Shown here one piece after another: positions 1-8,029 of a stretch of 64,000 nt of DNA; position 1 is the stretch's first letter, and each line of letters starts with the position of its first letter. The stretch spans positions 12,355-76,354 of the forward strand of contig JBMONF010000032.1 of the NCBI GenBank assembly GCA_049323455.1. Reading direction: 5' to 3'. The position numbers and the translations under genes are program-made. The notes beneath the pieces were generated by a model. The model had not been told where the DNA came from and made no database searches. It saw only the letters and a list, made by a program, of their open reading frames with translations. This DNA comes from Hypericibacter sp049323455 (GTDB taxonomy: Bacteria > Pseudomonadota > Alphaproteobacteria > Dongiales > Dongiaceae).

Positions 1-1
1 C

Positions 2-33
2 TTGACCTTGCCATGAAGGGAAGCCCCACCTCC
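2..33 (+). promoter_or_regulatory. Putative CueR/HmrR-type copper-responsive promoter
   Basis: A TTGACC hexamer (2-7) overlaps an imperfect dyad, CTTGCC at 7-12 and GGGAAG at 18-23 (five of six positions pair). This is the arrangement seen at MerR-family copper sensor promoters, where the operator sits in an overlong 19-bp spacer. It lies just ahead of a metal chaperone and a multicopper oxidase, which fits copper control. The -10 expected near 27-32 is poor and upstream sequence is outside the window. Confidence 0.5.
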
Positions 34-60
34 ATGACGCCACGAATGGAGGAACCCGTC

Positions 61-267
61 ATGATTCGGTTCAAGATCGAGACAATGACGTGCGGGCATT
101 GCGCCAGCACGATCCGCACGGCGCTCGGCAAGCTGGCGCCACAGACCCCCGTCGATATCGATCTGGAGCGCCGCGAGGTCACGGTGGAAGGCAATCTCGA
201 TACGGCCGCCGCCATGGCCGCGTTGAAAGCGGTCGGCTATGACGCGGTGCCGGTTCGCTCAGAATGA
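61..267 (+). CDS. Heavy-metal-associated (HMA) domain copper chaperone, CopZ-like
   Basis: This 68-residue protein is a single HMA domain. The metal-binding motif MTCGHC is at residues 9-14, followed by the expected helix, and the C-terminal KAVGYDAVPV matches the last strand of the fold. Such proteins bind Cu(I) through the two cysteines and pass it to P-type ATPases or other copper proteins in the cytoplasm. I chose the ATG at 61 because GGAGGAA lies just upstream and the domain begins there; an upstream in-frame ATG at 13 would overlap the promoter dyad. The multicopper oxidase follows 37 bp later, so the two are probably co-transcribed for copper tolerance. The partner ATPase and regulator are presumably left of the window. 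Confidence 0.85.
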   Translation: MIRFKIETMTCGHCASTIRTALGKLAPQTPVDIDLERREVTVEGNLDTAAAMAALKAVGYDAVPVRSE

Positions 268-304
268 CGCTCTCGGACTCCAACGAAACGACAGGAACAA
301 AGCC

Positions 305-1783
305 ATGATCACGCTGTCACGTCGTCAGCTTCTGGCCGGTGCAGGTGCTGCCGCGCTCGTCACAGCCACCGCACCGCTCGGGCCCCGGGCGCGGGCCGAG
401 GATATGACCGTTCTCAGGGCCGAGACCCGCCAGATCGAGGTCGCCGGCCGGCCAGCGACCGTGTTCGGCCTTCGGCAGCCGGACGGGCGGCCGGGTTTGA
501 CCACCGTCGTCGGCCGCGACTTCGCCGTGCGGCTGGAGAACCGGCTCGCCGAATCCACGGTGATCCATTGGCATGGCCTGACCCCGCCCTGGCGACTGGA
601 CGGCGTGCCCGGTCTATCGCAGGAACCGCTCGAACCCGGTGCTGCACAGGACTATCGATTCCCGCTGCAGCATCCCGGGACTTATTGGATGCATTCGCAC
701 CACGGGCTGCAGGAGCAGGCGCTGCTGGCAGCACCGCTCATCGTCGCCGCTGCCGAGCCGAAGGACGAGCAGGAGGTGGTGCTGCTCATCCATGACTTCT
801 CCTTCAAGCCCGCCGACGAGATTCTGGCCGGCCTCAAGGCCGCCAGCGGTCATGCCGCCGCAGGCTCAGACACGAACATGTCGAACATGGACATGTCGAA
901 CATGACGGGAATGGACATGGCCGGCATGAACCACGGTGCGATGCCGGGCATGGGCGAAACCATGGGCACAGGCGCCGAGGACATCAACGACATCGAGTAC
1001 GACGCCTATCTCGTGAACGACCGCACGCTCGACGATCCCGAGGTGGTCCCGGTCGAGCGCGGCGGCACGGTTCGCTTGCGCATCATCAATGGCGCCACGG
1101 CGACCGCCTTCACCATCGATCTCGGCGCGATCGAGGGCGAGCTCGTCGCGGTCGACGGCCAGCCGGTCCAGCCGGTCAAGGGGGCGCGCTTTCCGATCTC
1201 GATGGGCCAGAGGCTCGATATCCTGCTGCAAGTGCCGAAGGACGCCGGCGCGCTGCCGATCCTGGCGCTGCGCGAGGGGGAGGAGCAGCGCACCGGCATG
1301 GTGCTTCAGCCGAAGGGTGCGCCCGTGACGAAGCTTGGCTCCGTCGGCGAGCGCGAGGGTCCCATTCTCGACCTGATGCTGGAGCGGTCCTTGCGGGCGT
1401 TGGAGCCGCTGGCGCCGCGTCCTGCGGACCGGACGGTCGGGCTCGATCTCGTCGGCAACATGACGGCCTATGCCTGGGGCCTCAAGGCCACCACCGGCGA
1501 CGGGCCGATTCCGGTCAAGGCGGGCGAGCGCGTCGAGGTGACGATGGGCAACAGCTCGATGATGGCGCATCCCATGCATCTGCACGGCCATCGCTTTCAG
1601 GTCGTCGCCATCGACGGCGAGCGCTTTGCGGGCGCCATGCGCGACACCGTGCTGGTGCCGCCGCGCAAGACCGTCACCATCGCGTTCGATGCCGACAATC
1701 CCGGCCGCTGGGCCTTCCACTGCCACCACCTCTACCACGCGGAGGCCGGCATGATGACGACGGTGGCCTACGAGGGCGTGTAG
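305..1783 (+). CDS. Tat-exported multicopper oxidase (CopA/CueO-like)
   Basis: The 492-residue protein starts with a twin-arginine signal (SRRQLLAG at 5-12, then a hydrophobic run ending in ARA), so it is exported folded to the periplasm. All four copper-ligand clusters of multicopper oxidases are visible: HWHG at 88-91, HSHH at 130-133, HPMHLHGH at 422-429, and HCHHLYHAEAGMM at 472-484. Residues 191-220 form a Met-rich insert (about ten Met), a feature tied to Cu(I) capture in CueO and CopA. The likely reaction is oxidation of Cu(I) or phenolic substrates with reduction of O2 to water. The ATG at 305 is preferred over an in-frame one at 239, which would precede the Tat signal and overlap the chaperone gene. 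Pairing with the upstream chaperone supports copper resistance. Confidence 0.92.
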   Translation: MITLSRRQLLAGAGAAALVTATAPLGPRARAEDMTVLRAETRQIEVAGRPATVFGLRQPDGRPGLTTVVGRDFAVRLENRLAESTVIHWHGLTPPWRLDGVPGLSQEPLEPGAAQDYRFPLQHPGTYWMHSHHGLQEQALLAAPLIVAAAEPKDEQEVVLLIHDFSFKPADEILAGLKAASGHAAAGSDTNMSNMDMSNMTGMDMAGMNHGAMPGMGETMGTGAEDINDIEYDAYLVNDRTLDDPEVVPVERGGTVRLRIINGATATAFTIDLGAIEGELVAVDGQPVQPVKGARFPISMGQRLDILLQVPKDAGALPILALREGEEQRTGMVLQPKGAPVTKLGSVGEREGPILDLMLERSLRALEPLAPRPADRTVGLDLVGNMTAYAWGLKATTGDGPIPVKAGERVEVTMGNSSMMAHPMHLHGHRFQVVAIDGERFAGAMRDTVLVPPRKTVTIAFDADNPGRWAFHCHHLYHAEAGMMTTVAYEGV

Positions 1784-1909
1784 CGGCGTCTCGGAAGGTC
1801 GATCGATCGGGCCGATCAGGCGGGCGGACGCGACGGGAGATTTGCGTTCGGGAGGCGGTTGAGCGAATAATTTCTCGCGGGACCCGATCGGCCAAACCCG
1901 AGAGCGCCC

Positions 1910-2893
1910 ATGCGCGCCATGATGCTTCACGCGGCCCACGAGCCGCTGCGGCTCGAAGAGCGGGCGCCGCCCGCGCCGGGCCCGCAGGACGTGTTGATCC
2001 GCGTGCATGCCTGCGGCGTCTGCCGCACCGATCTCCACATCGTCGACGGCGAGCTCGCGTCCCCGAAGCTGCCGCTCGTGCCGGGCCACGAGATCGTCGG
2101 CACGGTGGCGGCGGTCGGGGCGGAGGTCGAGCGGCTTCGCGTCGGCGACCGGGTCGGCGTGCCATGGCTCGGCTGGACCTGCGGCGCTTGCGTCTATTGC
2201 CGGACGGGACGCGAGAATCTTTGCGCCCGCGCCCGTTTCACCGGCTACCAGATCGACGGCGGCTATGCCGAATGCACGGTGGCGAACGAGCGGTTCTGCT
2301 TTCCCATCCCGCCCGGCTTCGGCGATGTCGAGGCGGCACCGCTCTTGTGCGCCGGGCTCATCGGCTATCGCGCGCTCAGGCTCGCGGGCGATGCGGAGCG
2401 TCTGGGGCTCTACGGCTTCGGCGCCGCCGCCCACATCGCGGTGCAGGTGGCGCGCCATCGCGGCCAGCGGGTCTTCGCTTTCACCAAGCCCGGCGACGCC
2501 GTCGGCCAGGCCTTCGCCCGGCAGCTCGGCGCCCAATGGGCCGGTGGCTCCGACGCGTTGCCGCCCGAGCCGCTCGACGCCGCGCTCATCTTCGCGCCGG
2601 TCGGTGCGCTCGTCCCGGCCGCGCTGGCCGCCACCGCCAAAGGCGGCACGGTGGTCTGCGCCGGAATCCACATGAGCGATATACCGGGCTTTCCTTACAG
2701 GCTCTTGTGGGAGGAGCGGGTGGTGCGCTCGGTCGCCAACCTGACGCGGCGCGACGGCGAGGAATTTCTCGCCATCGCTGCGCAGGTCCCGGTGCGCATC
2801 ACGGCAACGCCCTTTCCATTGACCGCGGCCAACGAGGCGCTGGCGCGCTTGCGCGAAGGCCGCATCGAGGGCGCGGCCGTGCTGGTGCCGTGA
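1910..2893 (+). CDS. Zinc-dependent alcohol dehydrogenase family protein
   Basis: A medium-chain dehydrogenase of 327 residues. The catalytic-zinc motifs are visible as CGVCRTD near residue 36 and GHE near 62. The structural zinc loop CGACVYCRTGRENLC follows near residues 90-105. The Rossmann segment has GFGAAAH in place of the usual GxGxxG. The compact size and the C-terminal pattern resemble the TIGR02822-type alcohol dehydrogenase subfamily, from memory. Substrate cannot be read from sequence. It stands alone, 126 bp after the oxidase, and is followed by a palindromic repeat. A second ATG three codons in (1919) is an alternative start. Confidence 0.88.
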   Translation: MRAMMLHAAHEPLRLEERAPPAPGPQDVLIRVHACGVCRTDLHIVDGELASPKLPLVPGHEIVGTVAAVGAEVERLRVGDRVGVPWLGWTCGACVYCRTGRENLCARARFTGYQIDGGYAECTVANERFCFPIPPGFGDVEAAPLLCAGLIGYRALRLAGDAERLGLYGFGAAAHIAVQVARHRGQRVFAFTKPGDAVGQAFARQLGAQWAGGSDALPPEPLDAALIFAPVGALVPAALAATAKGGTVVCAGIHMSDIPGFPYRLLWEERVVRSVANLTRRDGEEFLAIAAQVPVRITATPFPLTAANEALARLREGRIEGAAVLVP

Positions 2894-2922
2894 AGCGCTC
2901 CCGTTCGGGCCGGCGCGAGGCT

Positions 2923-3018
2923 CCCTCACCCAGCTTCGGGTAGGCTCGGCTTTGAGCCTCGCCAACCCTTCGCAGCCCTCTCCCCCACTTCGCGGGGGAG
3001 AGGGAAGGGTGAGGGGGT
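2923..3018. repeat. Dispersed palindromic repeat, family A
   Basis: The element contains a perfect 11-bp inverted repeat, CCCTCTCCCCC (2976-2986) with GGGGGAGAGGG (2994-3004), and flanking CCCTCACCC and GGGTGAGGG sequences. The same element occurs near 15504, 15590, 19080, 50710, 59800, 60065 and 62160. It fills the gap between the alcohol dehydrogenase and the convergent RHH gene and could act as a terminator hairpin for both. Confidence 0.85.
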
Positions 3019-3048
3019 GTCCCGCTCGATTCCAAGTGTCCGAGCAGA

Positions 3049-3318
3049 TTATTTGCGGCCGCGTTCGCCGGCCGTTTCTTCCAACACGAACACGCGCACC
3101 GCACTCGACAGATTGCTGGCGGCGGTTTCCTGTTCGCCGCGAGCCCGGTCGATCGCCTCGATCAGCGCGCTGACCGAGAGGCCACGGGCTCGCGCGATGG
3201 CCTGCAGTCGGCGCCAGAAGGCGTCCTCGAGCGTGAGGCTGGTGCGATGGCCGGCGATGGCGACGGAATGCTTGCGCATCGCACTGCCGCGCAAGGTGCC
3301 GGGTGTCGTGGCGGTCAT
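3049..3318 (-). CDS. Ribbon-helix-helix domain protein (PF13467-like)
   Basis: An 89-residue protein. The pattern RKHSVAIAGHRTSLTLEDAFW, then a helix ending in LSVSALIEAID, and then NLSSAVRVFVLE is the ribbon-helix-helix fold of a small alphaproteobacterial family (PF13467). These are presumed DNA-binding or toxin-antitoxin-like regulators, but no function is established. The start at 3318 was taken because the first core residues follow shortly after; an ATG at 3279 would give only the domain, and the longer frame to 3492 runs into a palindromic repeat. In many alphaproteobacteria this gene sits beside fumC, as here. Confidence 0.8.
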   Translation of the reverse strand: MTATTPGTLRGSAMRKHSVAIAGHRTSLTLEDAFWRRLQAIARARGLSVSALIEAIDRARGEQETAASNLSSAVRVFVLEETAGERGRK

Positions 3319-3375
3319 GACCGGGCGCATGCTCTCGCAAGAGCGGAAGCCGCTCCGCCGGAACCGAAAAGCCTT

Positions 3376-3480
3376 TCGTCGCCCCCGCGAAGGCGGGGGC
3401 CCATGAACACCCATGTCGCCGTCGAGTCTTCGTTGTTGCAGCCTGTGTTCATGGATGCCCGCCTCCGCGGGCATGACGAA
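3376..3480. repeat. Dispersed palindromic repeat, family B
   Basis: Two G+C-rich palindromes are visible: CCCCCGCGAAGGCGGGGG, and near 3452 GCCCGCCTCCGCGGGC. Both are flanked by ATGAACAC or CATGACG ends. This is the intergenic repeat type found in many alphaproteobacteria, and related copies lie near 52910, 58460 and 61515. It separates the RHH gene from fumC. Confidence 0.75.
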
Positions 3481-3546
3481 AGAAAGGCTCAAAGCGCTAC
3501 GGCAACCGGAGCGGAATCCGCGTTGGATCGAGATGGTGGCGAAGCC

Positions 3547-4947
3547 TCACCGCGGGCCCAGCATGTCCTCGGGCCGCACCCATTTGTCGAATTGCTCGGA
3601 GGACAGGAGCTTCAGGGCGAGCGCGGCCTCGCGCAGGCTCAAACCCTCCTTGTGCGCTTTCTTCGCCACCTTGGCCGCGTTGTCGTAGCCGATATGCGGA
3701 TTGAGCGCCGTCACCAGCATCAGCGACTGCTCGAGCTGCTGCTTGATGCGCGTCCTGTTGGGCTCGATGCCGGCCACGCAGTTGTCGGTGAAGCTCAAGC
3801 AGGCGTCGGCGATGAGGCGGCCCGACTGCAGCAGGTTGTGGATGATGACGGGCTTGAAGACATTGAGCTCGAGATGGCCGTTGCTGCCGGCGACCGTGAC
3901 GGCGACATGGTTGCCCATCACCTGCGCCGCCACCATGGTGAGCGCCTCGGCCTGCGTCGGGTTGACCTTGCCCGGCATGATCGAGGAGCCGGGCTCGTTC
4001 TCCGGCAACAGGATCTCGCCGATTCCGGAGCGCGGCCCGGAGCCCAGGAGCCGCACGTCGTTGGCGATCTTCATGAGCGAGCAGGCGAGCACGTTGTAGG
4101 CGCCCGAGAGCTCCACCATCGCGTCGTGCGCCGCCAGCGCCTCGAACTTGTTCTTGGCCGGCTCGAACGGCAGCTTGGTCAGCGTCTTGAGCTCCTCGGC
4201 GAAGGCCTTGTCGAAGCCCTTGGCGGCGTTGAGGCCTGTGCCCACGGCGGTGCCGCCCTGCGCCACCTGGTAGAGGCGGGGCAGGCAGGCCTTCACGCGG
4301 TCGACGCCGTTGCGGATCTGCTGGGCATAGCCGGAAAACTCCTGGCCCAGCGTGACCGGTGTCGCGTCCTGCAGGTGGGTGCGGCCGATCTTGATGATCT
4401 TGGCGAACTGCTTGGCCTTCTTCTCGAGCGCGGCCGCGAGGTGATCCAGCGCCGGCAGCACCGCATCGTGCACCTGCCGGACCGCGGCGATGTGCATCGC
4501 GGTCGGGAAGCTGTCGTTCGAGGACTGGCCGTAATTGACCTGGTCGTTCGGGTGGATCGGCTTCTTGTCGCCCCGCCGGCCGCCCAGCATCTCGTTGGCA
4601 CGGTTGGCGATGACCTCGTTGGCGTTCATGTTGGTCTGGGTGCCGGAGCCGGTCTGCCACACCACCAGGGGAAAGTGATCGTCGAGCTCGCCCGCCGCCA
4701 CCTCGGCCGCCGCCGCGGCGACGGCCTTGCCCAGCTTCTTGTCGAGCTTGCCGAGCTTCATGTTGGCCAGCGCCGCCGCCTGCTTGAGCAGGCCGTAGGC
4801 GTGGATCAGCTCCAGCGGCATGCGCTGGCCGCCGATGCGGAAATTCTCGAGCGAGCGCTGGGTCTGGGCGCCCCACAGGCGGTCGTCGGGCACGGCCACG
4901 GCACCCATCGAATCGCTTTCCATGCGGGTCTTGCGCTCGGACGTCAT
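3547..4947 (-). CDS. fumC: Class II fumarate hydratase
   Basis: This 466-residue protein catalyses reversible hydration of fumarate to L-malate in the TCA cycle. It has the iron-independent class II signature GSSIMPGKVN, the substrate-site sequence QTGSGTQTNMNANEV, and GRTHLQDATPVTLGQE around the catalytic His. Length and motif order match bacterial FumC from end to end. The ATG at 4947 is preceded by AAAGGAG at good spacing. The in-frame upstream extension to 5190 has arginine-rich, non-conserved sequence and is rejected. The TfoX-like gene lies 136 bp upstream on the same strand. Confidence 0.97.
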   Translation of the reverse strand: MTSERKTRMESDSMGAVAVPDDRLWGAQTQRSLENFRIGGQRMPLELIHAYGLLKQAAALANMKLGKLDKKLGKAVAAAAAEVAAGELDDHFPLVVWQTGSGTQTNMNANEVIANRANEMLGGRRGDKKPIHPNDQVNYGQSSNDSFPTAMHIAAVRQVHDAVLPALDHLAAALEKKAKQFAKIIKIGRTHLQDATPVTLGQEFSGYAQQIRNGVDRVKACLPRLYQVAQGGTAVGTGLNAAKGFDKAFAEELKTLTKLPFEPAKNKFEALAAHDAMVELSGAYNVLACSLMKIANDVRLLGSGPRSGIGEILLPENEPGSSIMPGKVNPTQAEALTMVAAQVMGNHVAVTVAGSNGHLELNVFKPVIIHNLLQSGRLIADACLSFTDNCVAGIEPNRTRIKQQLEQSLMLVTALNPHIGYDNAAKVAKKAHKEGLSLREAALALKLLSSEQFDKWVRPEDMLGPR

Positions 4948-5083
4948 CGGACACTCCTTTGCGAGGAAGGACAGGCGGGACGAGGCCGGGTCGCGGGGGA
5001 AGAGGCCCCCCGAGGCCGCGCGGCATCCTTCTAGCGGCAATCGGCGGCGGGGAAAAGGCCGGGACCGGGAGCGACGGGCCGCC

Positions 5084-5491
5084 TCAGCGGCGCGGGCGCT
5101 TGGTCCTACCGCGCCGCCGAGCCTTCTTCCGCTGCGGCACGGCCGGGCGCTTCGGCTTCGAGCGTTCGCGTGCCGAAGCGAAAGCGGCATCCCTGGCCTT
5201 CAATATCCAGGCGCGCAGGGCCTCGCCGTCCTCGATCACCTCGTCGGGCGTGCGCCAGAAGGAGAGCGCCACGCGGCGCCCCTGTCGCTCGTAAGTGAAA
5301 GGCTCCGACCCGGCGGCCTCGAAGTCGGCGCGGTTGCGCGGCCCCACTTTCAGATAGAGCACGTCGTCGAACAGGATCCCGATCATGACGCCACCGAGAT
5401 AGAGGCCGTGGCCGCCGAACATGACGCGCAGGGAGGCGTTTCCCAGCGCCGCCAGCTCGTCCATCAGATAGTCCGCGAAGCTGCCGGCCAT
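5084..5491 (-). CDS. TfoX N-terminal domain protein
   Basis: A 135-residue protein whose first 100 residues match the TfoX_N fold, with RVMFGGHGLYLGGVMIGILF and YLKVGPRNRADFEAAG. The last 30 residues are a basic Lys/Arg-rich tail that may touch nucleic acid. TfoX/Sxy proteins regulate competence in gammaproteobacteria, but stand-alone TfoX_N proteins in alphaproteobacteria have no assigned role. It starts 5 bp after the stop of the glycosyltransferase gene on the same strand, so the three genes are likely co-transcribed. The longer in-frame start at 5593 overlaps that upstream gene and is not supported. Confidence 0.82.
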   Translation of the reverse strand: MAGSFADYLMDELAALGNASLRVMFGGHGLYLGGVMIGILFDDVLYLKVGPRNRADFEAAGSEPFTYERQGRRVALSFWRTPDEVIEDGEALRAWILKARDAAFASARERSKPKRPAVPQRKKARRRGRTKRPRR

Positions 5492-5496
5492 GTGCG

Positions 5497-6381
5497 TCAC
5501 TCCTCCGGCAAGAGCGCCCGGCGCCGGTCCGCGAGGCGCAGCAGCGGGGTGCGCAGCCGGAAACGCAGTGTGATGAGCGCCAGGGCCAGCCATGCGTCGA
5601 GCCGTCCGCGATAATGGCGCCGAAAGAACCGGGCAAAGCTCTTGAGCTTGTGCCGCTCGACGAGGAAGGAGGGCGCGTCGGAAGAGCCGCCCTCATGCTC
5701 CACCGCGACGTCGGGCAGGAACCAGACCGTGCCGCCCGCCTGGCGCAGGCGGCGGCACAGGTCGATGTCCTCGACATGCAGGAAATAGCCCTCGTCGAAG
5801 CCTCCGAGCGCGCGGAAGTCGGCGGCCGGGACCAGGAAGCAGGCGCCGCTGACGGTGGGCACGGGCAGGGGGCCCGAGGGCAGGGGCCGGTCATGCCAGT
5901 TGAAGGTGCCGAAGCCCAGCGCGTCGGTGAAAGCGGTCCAGGGCGTCAGCTCGCCGCGCCGGCCGCCGCGCCGCTCGCGCCCGTCCTCGCCGACGAGGCG
6001 TGCGCCCGCAAGCCAGGGCCGCGGCCGGCCTTCCATCGCCGCCAGCATCCGGCCGAGGCCGCCGGGCGGCATGATCGCATCGGGATTGAGGACCAGCAGG
6101 AGATCGCCTCGCGCTTCGGCTGCGGCCCGGTTGCAAGCGGCGCCGAAACCCAGATTGTGCGCGCTGCGCAAGAGCCGAATGGTGCCGGCCGCCGCGAGCC
6201 GGTCGAGCTCGGCTTGCATGCCGGACGGATTGCCATTGTCGACGAGCAGGATCTCCGCGAGCTCGGGCTGGCCGGCCAGGGCCGCCAGCGTCCGGCGCAG
6301 GATCGGGCCCGAGCGATAGCTGACGACGATCGCGCTCACGCGGCGCTCGGGCCTCGGCAGGTCTTGTCGCCCCGCGCTCAT
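5497..6381 (-). CDS. Family 2 glycosyltransferase
   Basis: A 294-residue GT-A-fold glycosyltransferase. The nucleotide-sugar-binding start is SAIVVSYRSG, followed by LLVDNGNPSG. The acidic metal-binding segment LVLNPDA and the acceptor-side motif GGFDEGYFLHVEDIDLCRRL are typical of WbbL-like rhamnosyltransferases. It probably acts at the inner face of the membrane on a cell-surface polysaccharide. The start codon overlaps the stop of the preceding glycosyltransferase by 4 bp (ATGA), so translation is coupled. The donor and acceptor sugars cannot be read from sequence. Confidence 0.88.
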   Translation of the reverse strand: MSAGRQDLPRPERRVSAIVVSYRSGPILRRTLAALAGQPELAEILLVDNGNPSGMQAELDRLAAAGTIRLLRSAHNLGFGAACNRAAAEARGDLLLVLNPDAIMPPGGLGRMLAAMEGRPRPWLAGARLVGEDGRERRGGRRGELTPWTAFTDALGFGTFNWHDRPLPSGPLPVPTVSGACFLVPAADFRALGGFDEGYFLHVEDIDLCRRLRQAGGTVWFLPDVAVEHEGGSSDAPSFLVERHKLKSFARFFRRHYRGRLDAWLALALITLRFRLRTPLLRLADRRRALLPEE

Positions 6382-7442
6382 GGCGACAGTCGGCTCGGCA
6401 GCTTATGCATCGGCCGCACCGCGGGGGCCCGCCGCATCGCCGCCAGCGGCCACCAGGTCATGGCGCGGGCGATGGCGCAGAGCGAGGCGGTGCGGGCACG
6501 TTGGATGGCCCGTCGGCTGCGCCAGATCGGCCCCACACCCTTGAGCGCCGCCACAAGCCCCTGCCAGCGCGGGCCGATCGCGCCGCGATGGCCGGGGAGA
6601 AGCCAAAACCAGGCCAGCACGGCCGCCACCGCCACCAAGTGGGCGGGCAGCAGCGGCCAGAACAGGGGCGTCGGCATGTTCTTGACGAAGGTCCAGCTCC
6701 GGTTGCGCCAGCTATGGAACAGCGTGAAGTCGGTCGCGCGCCCGGCCGTGCCCGAGCCGGCATGTTGCACCACGGCGTCTGCCACCTGCAGGGCACGGTG
6801 ACCCATGAGACGTAAGCGGAAGGCGAGGTCGACGTCCTCGACATAGCAGAAGAAGCGCTCGTCGAACCCGCCGGCGGCGAGGAACAGGTCGCGCCGATAG
6901 AGGGCGGCGGCGGCACAGGGGCCGAACACCTCGCCCTCCGGCGCTCCGCCCTCGACGCGCCAGCCGAAGCCGCCGCGCCAGGGAATGCCGGCGGCGTGAT
7001 AGGCGTCGCCAAGCCCATCCCAGATGCCGGGATCGCCGAGCTTCACTTGCGCCGAGCCGAACATGACGATGTCGGGATGGCGCCGCATCGCGGCCATGAG
7101 CTTCTCGAGCCAGTCGGGTGCCGCCACCGCATCGGGATTGAGCAAGGCCAGCCAAGGAGCCCTCGTGGCGGCAGCGGCCCGGTTGTTGGCGGCGGCGAAG
7201 CCGAGATTGTCGGCAAAGCGCAGGACGCGAAAATTCGGCGGCAGCGGCCCCAGGCGCTCGATCGAGCCGTCGCTCGACCCGTTGTCGACGAGGATGGCCT
7301 CGAAGTCGCGAAAGCCCTGAGCCTTGAGCGCATCGATGCAGGGGCCGAGATAGGCCCCCGAATTATAAGCGACGACGATCACGCAGACGCTCGGCGCGAG
7401 GACGGCGGGCGCGGGAGTGGTGGGCGCGGGGATAGCGGGCAA
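6378..7442 (-). CDS. Family 2 glycosyltransferase with C-terminal membrane segment
   Basis: This 354-residue protein is a paralog-like neighbour of the downstream GT2. It shares CVIVVAYNSG, VDNGSSDGS, the LLNPDAV segment and GGFDERFFCYVEDVDLAFRL. Unlike the neighbour it has a strongly hydrophobic C-terminal stretch (about 25 residues within PLFWPLLPAHLVAVAAVLAW and beyond), then a basic tail, which suggests membrane anchoring. The two genes overlap by 4 bp and likely work on the same glycan. They lie between fumC and sspB, a place where many relatives carry no glycosyltransferases. Confidence 0.87.
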   Translation of the reverse strand: MPAIPAPTTPAPAVLAPSVCVIVVAYNSGAYLGPCIDALKAQGFRDFEAILVDNGSSDGSIERLGPLPPNFRVLRFADNLGFAAANNRAAAATRAPWLALLNPDAVAAPDWLEKLMAAMRRHPDIVMFGSAQVKLGDPGIWDGLGDAYHAAGIPWRGGFGWRVEGGAPEGEVFGPCAAAALYRRDLFLAAGGFDERFFCYVEDVDLAFRLRLMGHRALQVADAVVQHAGSGTAGRATDFTLFHSWRNRSWTFVKNMPTPLFWPLLPAHLVAVAAVLAWFWLLPGHRGAIGPRWQGLVAALKGVGPIWRSRRAIQRARTASLCAIARAMTWWPLAAMRRAPAVRPMHKLPSRLSP

Positions 7443-7460
7443 GAGCGGGGCTCGCCCCGC

Positions 7461-7946
7461 CTACTTCTTGCGGAAGGCGTCGAGTGCCACCACCTCGGCG
7501 CCCTTCGCCGTCGCTTCCGGCGCAGTTGCGACGGGGGCCGGAGGACGGCCTGCCGGCGCGGTGCTGCGGTCCGCTGCCGTCTCGTTGGCGGGGCGCGCTT
7601 CGAATTGCAGGCCGAACTTGCAGGAGGGATCGGCGAAGGCTGTGACGGCAAGGAACGGGATGACGAGCCGCTCCTGCTGGCTGTTGAAGCTCAGGGTCAC
7701 GCGAAAAAGGTCGCGCTCCACTTCGAGGCCCCAGAACTGGTGCTGGAGCACGATCGTCATTTCCTTGGGATATTGAGCCTTCAGCCGGTCCGGGACCTGC
7801 ACGTCGGGCCGGTCGGTGCGAAAGGTGATGTAGAAATGGTGCGCGCCGGGCAGGCCGCGCTCGGCCGTCAAAGCCAATGACCGGCGAACGACGTCGCGCA
7901 ACGCCGCTTCGACCATCGCCTCGTAACGCAGGAAATCTTCCGCCAT
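7461..7946 (-). CDS. sspB: SspB-type ClpXP adaptor protein (alpha type)
   Basis: A 161-residue protein. The N-terminal two thirds match the SspB fold: HHFYITFRTDRPDVQVPDRL, YPKEMTIVLQHQFWGLEV, FRVTLSFNSQQERLVIPF and AVTAFADPSCKFGLQF. SspB tethers ssrA-tagged proteins to the ClpXP protease. The C-terminus is a variable Ala/Pro-rich linker ending in a short conserved-looking tail (VALDAFRKK), consistent with a flexible ClpX-binding tail. It lies directly downstream of the tmRNA gene on the same strand, so the adaptor and the RNA that encodes its target tag are neighbours. Confidence 0.93.
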   Translation of the reverse strand: MAEDFLRYEAMVEAALRDVVRRSLALTAERGLPGAHHFYITFRTDRPDVQVPDRLKAQYPKEMTIVLQHQFWGLEVERDLFRVTLSFNSQQERLVIPFLAVTAFADPSCKFGLQFEARPANETAADRSTAPAGRPPAPVATAPEATAKGAEVVALDAFRKK

Positions 7947-8029
7947 TCCTCCTTCGGTCCCCCTCCGCCTGCCGCGCCGCTTCTCGAGCTCGGGCGGCGC
8001 TGATCGAAGTGGGGGGCTTCTGTTGCCCG

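Noticed and set aside
866..3340. 824-residue minus-strand open frame across the oxidase and alcohol dehydrogenase
   Set aside because: It is antisense to two clear genes and is Arg/His-rich without any domain; a high-G+C shadow.
3247..5034. 595-residue plus-strand frame over fumC
   Set aside because: Antisense to the well-conserved fumC; composition is Leu/Arg/Gly-rich shadow.
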